NCBI GenBank assembly: GCA_038120765.1
Contig: JAYOMI010000001.1
Coordinates: 70,647 to 134,646 of the forward strand
Origin: CAXBCP01 sp038120765
GTDB taxonomy: Bacteria; Pseudomonadota; Alphaproteobacteria; MPNO01; UBA830
Direction of reading: 5' to 3'
Length of the DNA: 64,000 nt
The translations under genes were made by a program, and so were the position numbers. The notes below the pieces were generated by a model. It had not been told where the DNA came from. It did no database searches and saw only the letters and a program-made list of their open reading frames with translations. Of the stretch, positions 26,890-35,484 are shown piece after piece. Positions within the stretch are counted from its first letter, which is position 1; each line of letters starts with the position of its first letter.

Positions 26890-26989
26890 TTCCGCCTTTT
26901 CTTCTGCGAGGCCGGAGAAATAGCGCAAGAGCGTTGAGAAAACGTCAAAATGCCGGATGACACGCCAGCGGCCATCGCCTGATTTATTA

Positions 26990-27018
26990 ATGACATTCAT
27001 TCGTCAGAAAACTGCAAT
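26990..27018 (+). promoter_or_regulatory. candidate PhoB box upstream of ptxA
   Basis: Three 7-mers at 11-bp spacing, ATGACAT (26990), TCGTCAG (27001) and CTGCAAT (27012), resemble CTGTCAT with 14 of 21 matches. Position about 80-100 nt before ptxA fits a phosphate-starvation operon. The match is weak in the middle unit. Confidence 0.3.
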
Positions 27019-27053
27019 GGAAGTGCAAGAGAGTTATCACCGGCGTCGCCGAT

Positions 27054-27117
27054 GTTGCGCCCATGACAAAACTTCAGAACGGATCGTTGCGCCCATGATA
27101 AATGTTCAGAACCTATC
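27054..27117 (+). repeat. 32-bp tandem duplication over the ptxA start, with 11-codon leader ORF
   Basis: Copies 27054-27085 and 27086-27117 match at 27 of 32 positions and abut exactly. The second copy contains the ptxA ATG (27095) and first codons. The first copy has its own ATG (27063) encoding an 11-residue peptide, MTKLQNGSLRP, whose TGA overlaps the ptxA ATG as ATGA. It resembles a duplicated initiation region and may couple translation. Confidence 0.8.
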
Positions 27118-27892
27118 GGTGACCTATCCCAACGGCGTCGTAGGTCTTCAGGAAACCTCCATCCGGTTTCTCGGACGCGAAGTCACGGTCCTGCTCGGTC
27201 TGTCCGGCGCCGGCAAATCGACGCTCCTGCGGAGCCTCAACCATCTCACCGCACCGACCACCGGCCGGATATCCATTGAAGGTCTTGGCGACCTGGCCGA
27301 CCGGGATATCCTGATCGCCCACCGCCGCCGGACGGCAATGATCTTCCAGCAGCACCAGTTGATACCCCGTCATACTGCCCTCCAGAACACCCTCACCGGG
27401 CGGCTGGGACAGTATTCCGCATTGCGCACATTCCTGCCGTTCCCGGCCGAGGACCGCATTCGCGCCCTGAAATGCCTCGATCGCGTCGGATTGCTCGACA
27501 AGGCGCTGAGCCGCGCGGACGCGCTGAGCGGCGGGCAGCAGCAACGGGTCGGCATCGCCCGGGCGCTGGCGCAGGAACCGAGCCTGATCCTCGCGGACGA
27601 ACCCGTTGCAAGCCTCGACCCCGTCACCTCACACCGCGTCCTGTCACGTTTAAGGTCCATCTGCCTGGAAGACGGCATTCCGGCAATCGTCAGTCTTCAT
27701 CAGATCGATCTCGCCCGGGAATTCGCCGACCGCATTGTCGGTCTGCGCGATGGCCGGATCGTCTTCGATGCCGCGCCCGACACGCTCGATGACTCGATCC
27801 TGAACCGCATATACGGCGCAAACGAACCGAATCGCGAAACATCCGAACGACCCGACCCAACACCCAAACCCCTCAAGGAGGCCTTTGCATGA
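27095..27892 (+). CDS. ptxA: phosphite ABC transporter, ATP-binding protein (PhnC-type)
   Basis: This 265-residue ATPase has Walker A GLSGAGKST, the signature LSGGQQQRVGIARALAQEPSLILADEP and the late histidine loop IVSLHQIDLA. It belongs to the PhnC group for phosphonate or phosphite import. The neighbours are a PtxB-like binding protein, a permease and a PtxD-like dehydrogenase, which favours phosphite. It overlaps the next gene by 4 nt. Confidence 0.9.
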   Translation: MINVQNLSVTYPNGVVGLQETSIRFLGREVTVLLGLSGAGKSTLLRSLNHLTAPTTGRISIEGLGDLADRDILIAHRRRTAMIFQQHQLIPRHTALQNTLTGRLGQYSALRTFLPFPAEDRIRALKCLDRVGLLDKALSRADALSGGQQQRVGIARALAQEPSLILADEPVASLDPVTSHRVLSRLRSICLEDGIPAIVSLHQIDLAREFADRIVGLRDGRIVFDAAPDTLDDSILNRIYGANEPNRETSERPDPTPKPLKEAFA

Positions 27893-28752
27893 AACACGCT
27901 TTTAAAACCGCCCTTGCCGCTGTCGGCACGGTGATCGCCCTGTCCGCCGGGCCGGCGCTGGCAGCCGACACAAACCCCGATACGCTGCGCGTGGCGCTGT
28001 TGCCCGATGAAAACGCGTCCACGGTCATCAAGAACAACAAGCCGCTCCAGGAATATCTGGAAAAGACGCTGGGCAAGAAAATCAAGCTCGTCGTCACGAC
28101 CGACTACTCGTCGATGATCGAGGCCATGCGCTTCGGCCGCCTCGAACTCGGCTATTTCGGCCCGCTGTCCTACACCCTTGCAGCATCCAAGAGCGATATC
28201 GAAGCCTTTGCCGGCATCAAGAAAGGCGGCAGCACGACCTATCAAGCGGTCGTTATCGCCAACAAGGCATCCGGCATTGCCACGATTGCCGATATCAAAG
28301 GCAAGAACATGGCGTTCGGCGACACCGCATCGACGTCCAGCCATCTGATCCCGAAGAAAATACTGATGGACCGCGGCCTGCAGCCCAAGACGGACTACAA
28401 GGAAAACTTCCTCGGCGCCCATGACGCGGTTGCGGTCGCGGTGCAGAACGGCCACGCCCAGGCGGGCGGGCTTTCCAAACCGATTTTCGATTCTCTCGTG
28501 AGCCGCGGCATCGTCAGCCTCGACAAGGTCAAGGTGCTGCAGGTATCCGACAATTACCCGCAATACCCCTGGGCGACGCGCAAGAATCTGGACCCCGAGC
28601 TCAAAGCCAGCATCCGCAATGCCTTCCTTCAGGCGTCGGACGAGGCGGTTCTCAAGCCGTTCAAGGCGGAAGGCTTCGGCGCGATGGAGGACAAGGATTA
28701 CGACGTGATCCGCGATCTTGCCCGCAAGCTCAAACTCACCCCCTCGTCCTGA
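27889..28752 (+). CDS. ptxB: phosphite-binding periplasmic protein (PtxB/PhnD family)
   Basis: This 287-residue protein has a signal peptide, KTALAAVGTVIALSAGPALAAD. The mature part has LRVALLPDENASTVIKNN, VVTTDYSSMIEAMRFGRLELGYFGPLSY, GDTASTSSHLIPKK, GAHDAVAVAVQNGHAQAGG and YPQYPWATRKNL. From memory these blocks are nearly those of Pseudomonas stutzeri PtxB, and they line the anion pocket. It is the specificity component of the transporter, and its resemblance to PtxB together with ptxD is the case for phosphite over phosphonates. Confidence 0.85.
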   Translation: MKHAFKTALAAVGTVIALSAGPALAADTNPDTLRVALLPDENASTVIKNNKPLQEYLEKTLGKKIKLVVTTDYSSMIEAMRFGRLELGYFGPLSYTLAASKSDIEAFAGIKKGGSTTYQAVVIANKASGIATIADIKGKNMAFGDTASTSSHLIPKKILMDRGLQPKTDYKENFLGAHDAVAVAVQNGHAQAGGLSKPIFDSLVSRGIVSLDKVKVLQVSDNYPQYPWATRKNLDPELKASIRNAFLQASDEAVLKPFKAEGFGAMEDKDYDVIRDLARKLKLTPSS

Positions 28753-28756
28753 TCGC

Positions 28757-29578
28757 ATGGCGAAAATATTGACACAGACCGACGGCAGGCAGTTCGACGA
28801 ACTGCTTGCCGTCGAGCGTCGCGCCTGGCGCCGTACCTGGCTTCAGGGCGGCGCAGTCGTAATCATTGCAATCGTCTGTTTCTGGCAGACGGGCCTGCTG
28901 GATCTGGTGCACCTCGGAGAGGGCATTCCGGCGATCGGCGTACTGATGGGAGAGATGTTCCCGCCGAATTTTTCGGACGCCGAAAACTGGATCGTGCCCG
29001 TCATCGACACCCTGGCGATTAGCGTTGCCGGTACGGTCCTCGCCATCGTCATTTCCATTCCCCTCGCGTTCCTTGCCGCTGAGAACACGACGCCCCATCC
29101 CGTCGTTTACCGTATTGCCCGCACCGTCCTGAACACGCTGCGCTCCATCCCCGAACTGATCATGGGCATTGTGTTCGTCGCCGCGGTCGGGTTCGGCGCC
29201 CTGCCGGGCGTGCTCGCCCTCGGCCTTCATTCCGTCGGCATGATCGGCAAATTCTTTGCGGAATCGATCGAACACGCGCATGCCGCGCCGATCGAAGCAG
29301 CGAAAGCAGCGGGTGCGTCTCCGATCCAGGTCGTAACCCACGGTGTGCTGCCGCAGGTCATTCCGCAGTTCATGGATGTCGCCATGTATCGCTGGGAATA
29401 CAATTTCCGCGCCTCCACCGTCATGGGCATGGTCGGCGCCGGCGGGATCGGACTGGAACTGATGAGTTCCCTCCGCATCATGCAATATACCGAGGTCTCG
29501 GCAATCCTGCTGGTGATCCTGACCCTCGTCACACTGGTGGACGGGCTGAGCGGGCTTCTGCGCCGCCGGTTCAAATAG
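28757..29578 (+). CDS. ptxC: phosphite/phosphonate ABC transporter permease (PhnE type)
   Basis: This 273-residue integral membrane protein starts at ATG 28757. After an N-terminal TM helix it shows the permease fold, with TLAISVAGTVLAIVISIPLAFLAAENT and the coupling-helix EAA-like loop EHAHAAPIEAAKAAGASPIQVVTHGVLPQV, followed by FRASTVMGMVGAGGIGLELM. It starts 4 nt after the ptxB stop. Confidence 0.88.
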   Translation: MAKILTQTDGRQFDELLAVERRAWRRTWLQGGAVVIIAIVCFWQTGLLDLVHLGEGIPAIGVLMGEMFPPNFSDAENWIVPVIDTLAISVAGTVLAIVISIPLAFLAAENTTPHPVVYRIARTVLNTLRSIPELIMGIVFVAAVGFGALPGVLALGLHSVGMIGKFFAESIEHAHAAPIEAAKAAGASPIQVVTHGVLPQVIPQFMDVAMYRWEYNFRASTVMGMVGAGGIGLELMSSLRIMQYTEVSAILLVILTLVTLVDGLSGLLRRRFK

Positions 29579-29590
29579 GTATCGTAGACA

Positions 29591-30600
29591 ATGAGCAAGC
29601 CACGCGTCGTTATTTCGTCCCGGGCGTTCCCGGAAACTCTCGAAATGTTCCCGGAAACTGTGAAATCGTCGCCAATCAGACCGGCGATGCGCTGTCGCCG
29701 TCGGAACTGGCCGCACGTTGCGCCGATGCCGACGCGCTGATGGCATTCATGCCCGATACGGTAGATGCGGCATTCCTCGATGCCTGTCCCCGCCTGAAAA
29801 TTGTCGGCTGCGCGCTCAAAGGCTTCGACAACTTCGATGTGGAAGCCTGTACCGCACGGAATGTATGGGTCAGCATCGTCCCCGACCTGTTGACCGATCC
29901 GACGGCGGAGCTTGCCATCGGCCTGACCATCGGCATCGGGCGCAACATGCTGCAGGGCGACCGGACCGTCCGGAGCGAATTTAAAGGCTGGCGGCCCATA
30001 CTGTATGGCGCGGGCCTCGCCGGGGCCACGGTCGGCATACTCGGCATGGGTGCCGTCGGACAGGCGATTGCCCGCCGTCTGCGGGGCTTCGACGTCACGA
30101 TCCTGTATACGGATATCGAACGGCTGGATGACACGATGGAATCCGCCCTCGGCCTGAACTGGCGGCCGACGGCGGACCTCCAGCGATCGAGCGATTTTCT
30201 GATCGTCGCCACCCCGCTGACGGCGCAGACACGGCATCTGATCGACGCCGGTTTTATCGCCGCCCTCAAACCCGGCGCTTATCTCGTAAATCCGGCGCGC
30301 GGTTCCGTGGTCGATGAACGGGCTGTAGCGGCCGCCCTCGAAAGCGGACCGCTTGCAGGCTACGCCGCGGACGTCTTCGAATTCGAGGACTGGGCGCTCG
30401 CGGACCGCCCACGCGATATTCCCGAAGCCCTCTTGGCAAACCGCGCGCAGACATTCTTCACACCGCATATAGGCTCGGCTGTCACGGAGGTTCGCAAGGC
30501 GATCGAACGGGACGCGGCAGAGAATATCCTTGCGGCGCTCGCCGGAAATGTCCCGCACGGCGCAATCAACCGCGTGAACCGTCAACCGGCCCCCGCGTGA
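29591..30600 (+). CDS. ptxD: phosphite dehydrogenase (PtxD), one-base frameshift near 29655
   Basis: PtxD oxidises phosphite to phosphate with NAD. The frame from 30600 back to 29740 holds MAFMPD, GCALKGFDNFD, PDLLTDPTAELAIGL, VGILGMGAVGQAIA, NPARGSVVDE, ADVFEFEDWA and FTPHIGSA. These blocks resemble P. stutzeri PtxD as I remember it. Residues matching its Lys76, Arg237, Glu266 and His292 are near 77, 237, 264-266 and 293. The N-terminus MSKPRVVISSRAF starts at 29591 in another frame. Adding one A to GGAAACTG (29653-29660) joins the frames as a 336-residue protein, the same length as I recall for PtxD. The binding site before ATG is weak. Confidence 0.85.
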
Positions 30601-30610
30601 TCCGGGAATC

Positions 30611-31255
30611 CTAGCTGCTGATAATAGAGCCGCGCTCGATCACGAAGGTCCGGTCCAGCAGGTTCTTGATGTGCTTGTCGTTCGATTCCGCGACAAGCAC
30701 GGATTCGCCCGCCTTTTTCAGGCTCTCCATGATTTCCACCATGCGCTGGGCGAAAACAGGGGCAATGCCCTCGGACGGTTCATCGAGCATCAGCAATTTG
30801 GTCCCGACCATCAATGCGCGGGCGAACGCCACGAATTTCTGTTGACCGCCGGAAAGTTCCGTCGCGCCGCGATTGCGGAATTCCTGGACCTCCGGCATCA
30901 ACTCGTAGATCCATTCCAGCCGTTCCCGCGGTTTTTCAACTTTCGTGGTCCAGGACGGCAGCATGATGTTTTCTTCCGACGTCAGCTGGGGAACCAGACG
31001 GCGGTCCTCCGGCATGAAGCCGATCCCCATATGCGCGCGCTGATGGGCTTCCGCCCCGATAAGATCCGTGCCGTCGAATTCCATCTGGCCGTTCTGGGCG
31101 TCAAGCGCACCCATAATCGCCCGCATGAATGTGGTTTTGCCGGCGCCGTTTCGGCCGATCAGCCCGCACATCGTGCCCGACGGCACTTCGATACTGACCC
31201 CGCGCAGGATCGGCGTTGCACCGATATTGACGTCCAGTCTGTCGATTTTAAGCAT
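30611..31255 (-). CDS. livF: branched-chain amino-acid-type ABC transporter ATP-binding protein
   Basis: This 214-residue ATPase has Walker A GRNGAGKTT, the signature LSGGQQKFVAFARAL and LMLDEPSEGIAP with an atypical switch SNDKHIKNL. It starts at ATG 31255 behind AAGGAGG and overlaps livG by 8 nt. It is the last gene of a four-gene block, with the binding protein gene upstream and separated by a terminator. The ligand may be a catabolic acid rather than an amino acid. Confidence 0.9.
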   Translation of the reverse strand: MLKIDRLDVNIGATPILRGVSIEVPSGTMCGLIGRNGAGKTTFMRAIMGALDAQNGQMEFDGTDLIGAEAHQRAHMGIGFMPEDRRLVPQLTSEENIMLPSWTTKVEKPRERLEWIYELMPEVQEFRNRGATELSGGQQKFVAFARALMVGTKLLMLDEPSEGIAPVFAQRMVEIMESLKKAGESVLVAESNDKHIKNLLDRTFVIERGSIISS

Positions 31256-32030
31256 GCGCGCCTCCTTCGACATGGGCCGGGTGATATTCCTGCCCGATGA
31301 CGAATTCCCGCACTTTTTCGTCCTTCATGGCCTCGGCGGTCGTCGCGTCGCAAATGATCTCGCCCTGGTAGAATGCCCAGACGCGATCCACAAAGCGTTC
31401 CACAATTTCCATATCGTGTTCAATGAACATAACCGTCGTTTCTTCTTCCCGAAGCGCCTGCATGATGATGTCCATCAGGCCGAATTTCTCCTCGACGCTG
31501 ATACCGCTGGTCGGTTCGTCAAGCATCACCAGTTTCGGGCTGCGCACGGTCGCCATCGCGATATCCAGAAGCTTTCGAACCCCCTGCGGCAGCGCGGAGG
31601 CCGCGACCTCCCGGTAATCATCGATCTGATAGCGTTTCAGTTGCGCATCGACCCGGGCCGCCCGTTCATCCGTGTGCAACGGGGCAAACAAGCCGAGCCC
31701 GGAACGTTCGGCGATCCCGTAGGCGACCAGCATGTTGTCGAAAACCGATTCCGACAGGAACACCTGTGGCACCTGGAATGACCGGCACAGGCCGAGCTTG
31801 GTGACATCCCGCGGCGGCAGGCCGACAACGCTCTTGCCCATGAACTCGATCCGGCCGCCGGACGGTTTCAGATAGCCCGTCACCATATTGACGAATGTCG
31901 TCTTCCCCGCGCCGTTGGCGCCGATGATGCCGATGGTCTCGCCGATATCGACGGTAACGTTGATGTTATGCGCGGCGACAACGCCCCCGAAATTCTTTTC
32001 GAGATCGTGAACTTCAAGTACGCGGGTCAT
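31248..32030 (-). CDS. livG: branched-chain amino-acid-type ABC transporter ATP-binding protein
   Basis: This 260-residue ATPase has GANGAGKTT, LPQGVRKLLDIAMATVRSPKLVMLDEPTSGIS and the switch-histidine IEHDM. The signature reads LPQGVRK rather than LSGGQQ, a common variant in LivG-like proteins. It overlaps livM by 4 nt and livF by 8 nt. Confidence 0.9.
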   Translation of the reverse strand: MTRVLEVHDLEKNFGGVVAAHNINVTVDIGETIGIIGANGAGKTTFVNMVTGYLKPSGGRIEFMGKSVVGLPPRDVTKLGLCRSFQVPQVFLSESVFDNMLVAYGIAERSGLGLFAPLHTDERAARVDAQLKRYQIDDYREVAASALPQGVRKLLDIAMATVRSPKLVMLDEPTSGISVEEKFGLMDIIMQALREEETTVMFIEHDMEIVERFVDRVWAFYQGEIICDATTAEAMKDEKVREFVIGQEYHPAHVEGGAHA

Positions 32031-33025
32031 CTCTTCACCTCCGCCGCCCGGTTGTCGCTATCGCGCCTTGCCTCTCTGAGCTCACGGCGGTTCCGCAATT
32101 CACTACGGATCGACCAGAGGCCGTCGGGCAGGAACATGATGATCAGCAGCAGCGAGCCGCCAAGGATGAGCTGCCAGATTTCCGGCGCATATTCGAACGC
32201 ATAGGTTCTGAGCAGCTCGTACACCAGCGCCCCGATAAACGTCGCGCCGACATTGCCGGTGCCGGACAGGATCGTGATGAAGACGAAATCGCCCGATACC
32301 GGCCAGTAGACCATGGAATCAGGGTCTACGTGCCCGACGGTCACCGCCATGATGACACCGCCGATGCCCGCCAGCAGGCCGGACAAAACGTATTTGATGT
32401 GGATTGCCTTTTCTGCGGAATAGCCGAGATACTCGACCCGAATCTCGTTCTCGCGCACCGCCATCGTCATCATCCCGAGGGTCGATTTCAGATACCAGTG
32501 CGCGCCGACGGCCGAGATATAGGCGAACAAGACCGCGCAGACGAAGAGAATGGGACGATACATGTCATCGGCCGGGTTCATGCCGAAAAAGCTGACCTGA
32601 TCGATCCCGAACCCGTCCGTGGACCCGAGCCATTCGGCCTTGGCCAGGACGCCATACAGGATCATCGAGAACGCCATGTTGAGCAGTGCAAAGAAGATCG
32701 CCCTGTACTGACGCAGCAGGAAGCCCAGAACGAACGCCAGCAGCCCGGCAGTGGCCGTGCCGCAGAACAGCAGGACGAAAAGATCGTTTACCCCGATAAT
32801 CTGCATCATCGCGACCGTATAGGCGCCGAAACCGAAGAACAGTGCGTGGCCGAACGACACCAGCCCGGTCCGCCACAGGATCAGCAGTCCGATCGCCACA
32901 CAACCGCGGGACAGCGACTGCAGACCGATCGTGCGCATCCATTCTTCGAGGAAGAAATTCAGAACGAGCAGGCCAACCAGGCCAATGGTCAGTCCCCAAA
33001 AGGTTTTATCGAACAATCGGTTCAT
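32027..33025 (-). CDS. livM: branched-chain amino-acid-type ABC transporter permease
   Basis: This 332-residue permease has about ten TM segments. It contains GLVSFGHALFFGFGAYTVAMM, the LivM signature; VREN-type coupling in MTMAVRENEIRVEYLGYS; and the later TILSGTGNVGATFIGALVYELL. The C-terminus is charged (RSELRNRRELREARRD). It overlaps livH and livG by 4 nt each. Confidence 0.9.
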   Translation of the reverse strand: MNRLFDKTFWGLTIGLVGLLVLNFFLEEWMRTIGLQSLSRGCVAIGLLILWRTGLVSFGHALFFGFGAYTVAMMQIIGVNDLFVLLFCGTATAGLLAFVLGFLLRQYRAIFFALLNMAFSMILYGVLAKAEWLGSTDGFGIDQVSFFGMNPADDMYRPILFVCAVLFAYISAVGAHWYLKSTLGMMTMAVRENEIRVEYLGYSAEKAIHIKYVLSGLLAGIGGVIMAVTVGHVDPDSMVYWPVSGDFVFITILSGTGNVGATFIGALVYELLRTYAFEYAPEIWQLILGGSLLLIIMFLPDGLWSIRSELRNRRELREARRDSDNRAAEVKR

Positions 33026-33924
33026 ATCTTCCTCGCCTTTATCGGCGCGAACAGCCCTTCGGGTCGCAAGATCAGGACAAGCGCCATGATCGCATAGATC
33101 ACAAACAGTTCGACTTCCGGAAACAGATGGACCGCGGCGGCCCGCGACACACCGACAATGATGGCGCCGATCAGCGCACCGGGAATGGATCCCATGCCGC
33201 CGATCACCACAACGGCAAACGCCAGGACGATCACCTCGACCCCGATACCGGGTTGAACAGAAATGATCGGCGCATGATACGCACCGCCAAGGGCGCCAAG
33301 GAACGTGCCGATCATGAACGTGATCAGGAAGACCTTGGTCACGTTGATGCCCATTGCCATGCTGACTTCGCGGTCGAAGATCACGGCGAGCAGAATTTTA
33401 CCGAACTGGGTGCGGTTCAGTCCGTACCACAGGATATAGGCGACCACGAAGGTCAGCGCGATCATCGTCAGCGCGTAATTGTCGAATATGAGGCCGGCGA
33501 TTTCACTGTTGCCGAGCAACGCCATCGGCTGGAACGCCAGATAGGGATCGGTGCCCCAGATCAGCAGGATGACGTCTTCGAGCACCAGGAATGCAGCAAA
33601 CGTTGCGAGAACGACAATGTGTTCATCGCGGTCATACAGAAACTTCAACAGGCCGCGTTCGATGATGACCCCGAGCACGACGCCGAGAAAAGCGGCGCTG
33701 ACGAAAATCAGCAAAAAGCCGCCTGCATCCGGCAGTCCGGCGGCAGCCCAGAGACCGATGAGATAGGCTGTCAGATAGGCGCCGAATGCATAAAACGCAC
33801 CATGTGTGACGTTCAGCACCTTCTGGACGCCGAAGATCACTGTAAGGCCGACCGCCACCAGAAACAGATATGACGAATAGACCAGCCCATCCACGAGGAT
33901 GACGAGTAATAGTTCAAAATCCAA
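33022..33924 (-). CDS. livH: branched-chain amino-acid-type ABC transporter permease
   Basis: This 300-residue permease has LVAVGLTVIFGVQKVLNVTHGAFYAFGAYL near the start, AVIFDREVSMAMGINVTKVF as the coupling loop, and AVVVIGGMGSIPGALIGAIIVGV. It starts the livHMGF block after an intrinsic terminator that follows the binding-protein gene. Confidence 0.9.
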   Translation of the reverse strand: MDFELLLVILVDGLVYSSYLFLVAVGLTVIFGVQKVLNVTHGAFYAFGAYLTAYLIGLWAAAGLPDAGGFLLIFVSAAFLGVVLGVIIERGLLKFLYDRDEHIVVLATFAAFLVLEDVILLIWGTDPYLAFQPMALLGNSEIAGLIFDNYALTMIALTFVVAYILWYGLNRTQFGKILLAVIFDREVSMAMGINVTKVFLITFMIGTFLGALGGAYHAPIISVQPGIGVEVIVLAFAVVVIGGMGSIPGALIGAIIVGVSRAAAVHLFPEVELFVIYAIMALVLILRPEGLFAPIKARKI

Positions 33925-33984
33925 TATAACACCCCTGTCAGGATCGCGGGCGCCTTTTGCGGGCGACCGTCGGTGCGTATTCCA

Positions 33985-34020
33985 CCAAAAAAGCGGGCGG
34001 CGGATTCACCGCCGCCCGCT
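33985..34020 (-). terminator. intrinsic terminator between the binding-protein gene and livH
   Basis: Perfect 12-bp stem (33992-34003 with 34009-34020), 5-nt loop, then a run of seven T on the minus strand. It lies 15 nt after the binding-protein stop and would reduce transcription into livHMGF. Confidence 0.88.
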
Positions 34021-34034
34021 GGGTCAGCTTTCGA

Positions 34035-35354
34035 TCAGCCCTTCGCGCCTATCATGCCGCCCTCGAGCCATTCGTTCGAATTGACTCCGTCGGGGGGATT
34101 GACGCATTCCGGGGGGAAGATAACGACATCTTTCAGGACCATTTCGCCCTTCTTGTCGTCCCACACAGTCACGCCCCAGCGATCGTCGGTGATGATCTGA
34201 TGACCTTTCGACAGACCCATCGTGACGTTGCCGACGAAGGACGGGAACGTGGCACCCTTGAGCGAGGCGATGACCTGCTCGGTTGTCGGGAACTGGCCGG
34301 CTTTCCTGGCCGCATCGTCATACGCATATTTCGCCGCAATAAAGCCCTGCGCATACTGGTAAGAAGGCTGGGACGGAGGCTCTCCGTATGCCTTGCGGTA
34401 CTCCCGCTGGAACCAGGCATTGATCGGCGACGGATCGTCGGCGACATACATGCCATACGGCCCACGCGTGCCGACCATGATACCCTGCGGGAATGTCTTG
34501 CCGAGGCGATACGCGACCGTCTCGCCGACCGTCAGCACAAACAGCTTGCGTTTGAACAGGCCGCGGGCAGACGCCTGGCCGATGAAGGCTTCAAGATCCC
34601 CACCCCAGAAACTGGAGTGCACCAGGTTTTCCCGCGCCCGCGACAGTGCGGATATTTCCGTACCGTACTGGCCCGAGAAAAGCTTCGGGAACTGCGGCTT
34701 GTCGGTCGCCTTCGCATCGGGCACCAGCGTCGCCATGGCGAGCTGGAAATCACGCCAGGAATCCTGGCCCCAGGCGTAGTTCTGATTGATAGCCGTAATG
34801 CCTTTGACCTTGTCCTTCATCTTGGCCGCGATATACAGGGCCGCCGAGACGTTATTCGCGGTCGCCGTATTGATGGTGCGGAAAACGTATTTGGGATCTT
34901 TATTGATTTCCTCGAACACCCGCGTGGTGCCGCAGACCGTCTGGATCGTCAGAACCTTGAGTTCCTCGGAAACCGCAGTCGTCGCGGCACAGGTACCGGA
35001 CGAAATGATGCCGATAATCGCATCGACATTTTCTTTCTGGACCTTGTTGCGAAGTTCGGTGACCTGCTTCGTCCCGCCGCCGGCCTCGTCATAGACCAGC
35101 AGTTCGATCTGACGGCCGGCCAGGCCCTTGGTATTGTAGGGCGCAGGCAGTTCGCCATTGTTGATACCCCGGACAATCAACTCGGTACCGTTCTTTGCCG
35201 GAATACCGAATGCCGGCGCCGCGGCACCGGTCAAAAACGTCGGCGTACCGATCTTAACGGTCTGCGCCAGCGCCGCACCGCCGCCCAGCGCAACAGCGCC
35301 GACGACGGCCGCACCGACAAGGCGCACTACGGATGTAGATTTCGCTAGTTTCAT
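34035..35354 (-). CDS. ABC transporter periplasmic substrate-binding protein (Leu/Ile/Val type)
   Basis: This 439-residue protein starts at ATG 35354 behind GGGAGGGG. It has a signal peptide (LVGAAVVGAVALGGGAALAQ) and a mature start TVKIGTPTFLTGAAAPAFGIP. The periplasmic type I fold shows KGLAGRQIELLVYDEAGGGTKQV and NVDAIIGIISSGTCAATTAVSEELKV. It is longer than typical LivJ (about 370) and fits the larger catabolic-ligand group. High expression relative to the membrane genes is expected from the terminator just after it. Confidence 0.88.
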   Translation of the reverse strand: MKLAKSTSVVRLVGAAVVGAVALGGGAALAQTVKIGTPTFLTGAAAPAFGIPAKNGTELIVRGINNGELPAPYNTKGLAGRQIELLVYDEAGGGTKQVTELRNKVQKENVDAIIGIISSGTCAATTAVSEELKVLTIQTVCGTTRVFEEINKDPKYVFRTINTATANNVSAALYIAAKMKDKVKGITAINQNYAWGQDSWRDFQLAMATLVPDAKATDKPQFPKLFSGQYGTEISALSRARENLVHSSFWGGDLEAFIGQASARGLFKRKLFVLTVGETVAYRLGKTFPQGIMVGTRGPYGMYVADDPSPINAWFQREYRKAYGEPPSQPSYQYAQGFIAAKYAYDDAARKAGQFPTTEQVIASLKGATFPSFVGNVTMGLSKGHQIITDDRWGVTVWDDKKGEMVLKDVVIFPPECVNPPDGVNSNEWLEGGMIGAKG

Positions 35355-35484
35355 TTCAGCCCCTCCCAGGGTTGTCATAAAGACGTATTTATTTGCGTAT
35401 TCTGACCTCGTTCGGTCAGCGCAGCGGAAACTGTACAGAGTTCGCCAGAAAGGTCCAGCCCCGTTTCCTCGGCGTGTACGACCC

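Noticed and set aside
27095..29578. Phosphonate (phn) transporter
   Set aside because: No C-P lyase or phosphonatase genes follow; the binding protein blocks and the PtxD-like gene favour phosphite. Some phosphonate transport cannot be excluded.
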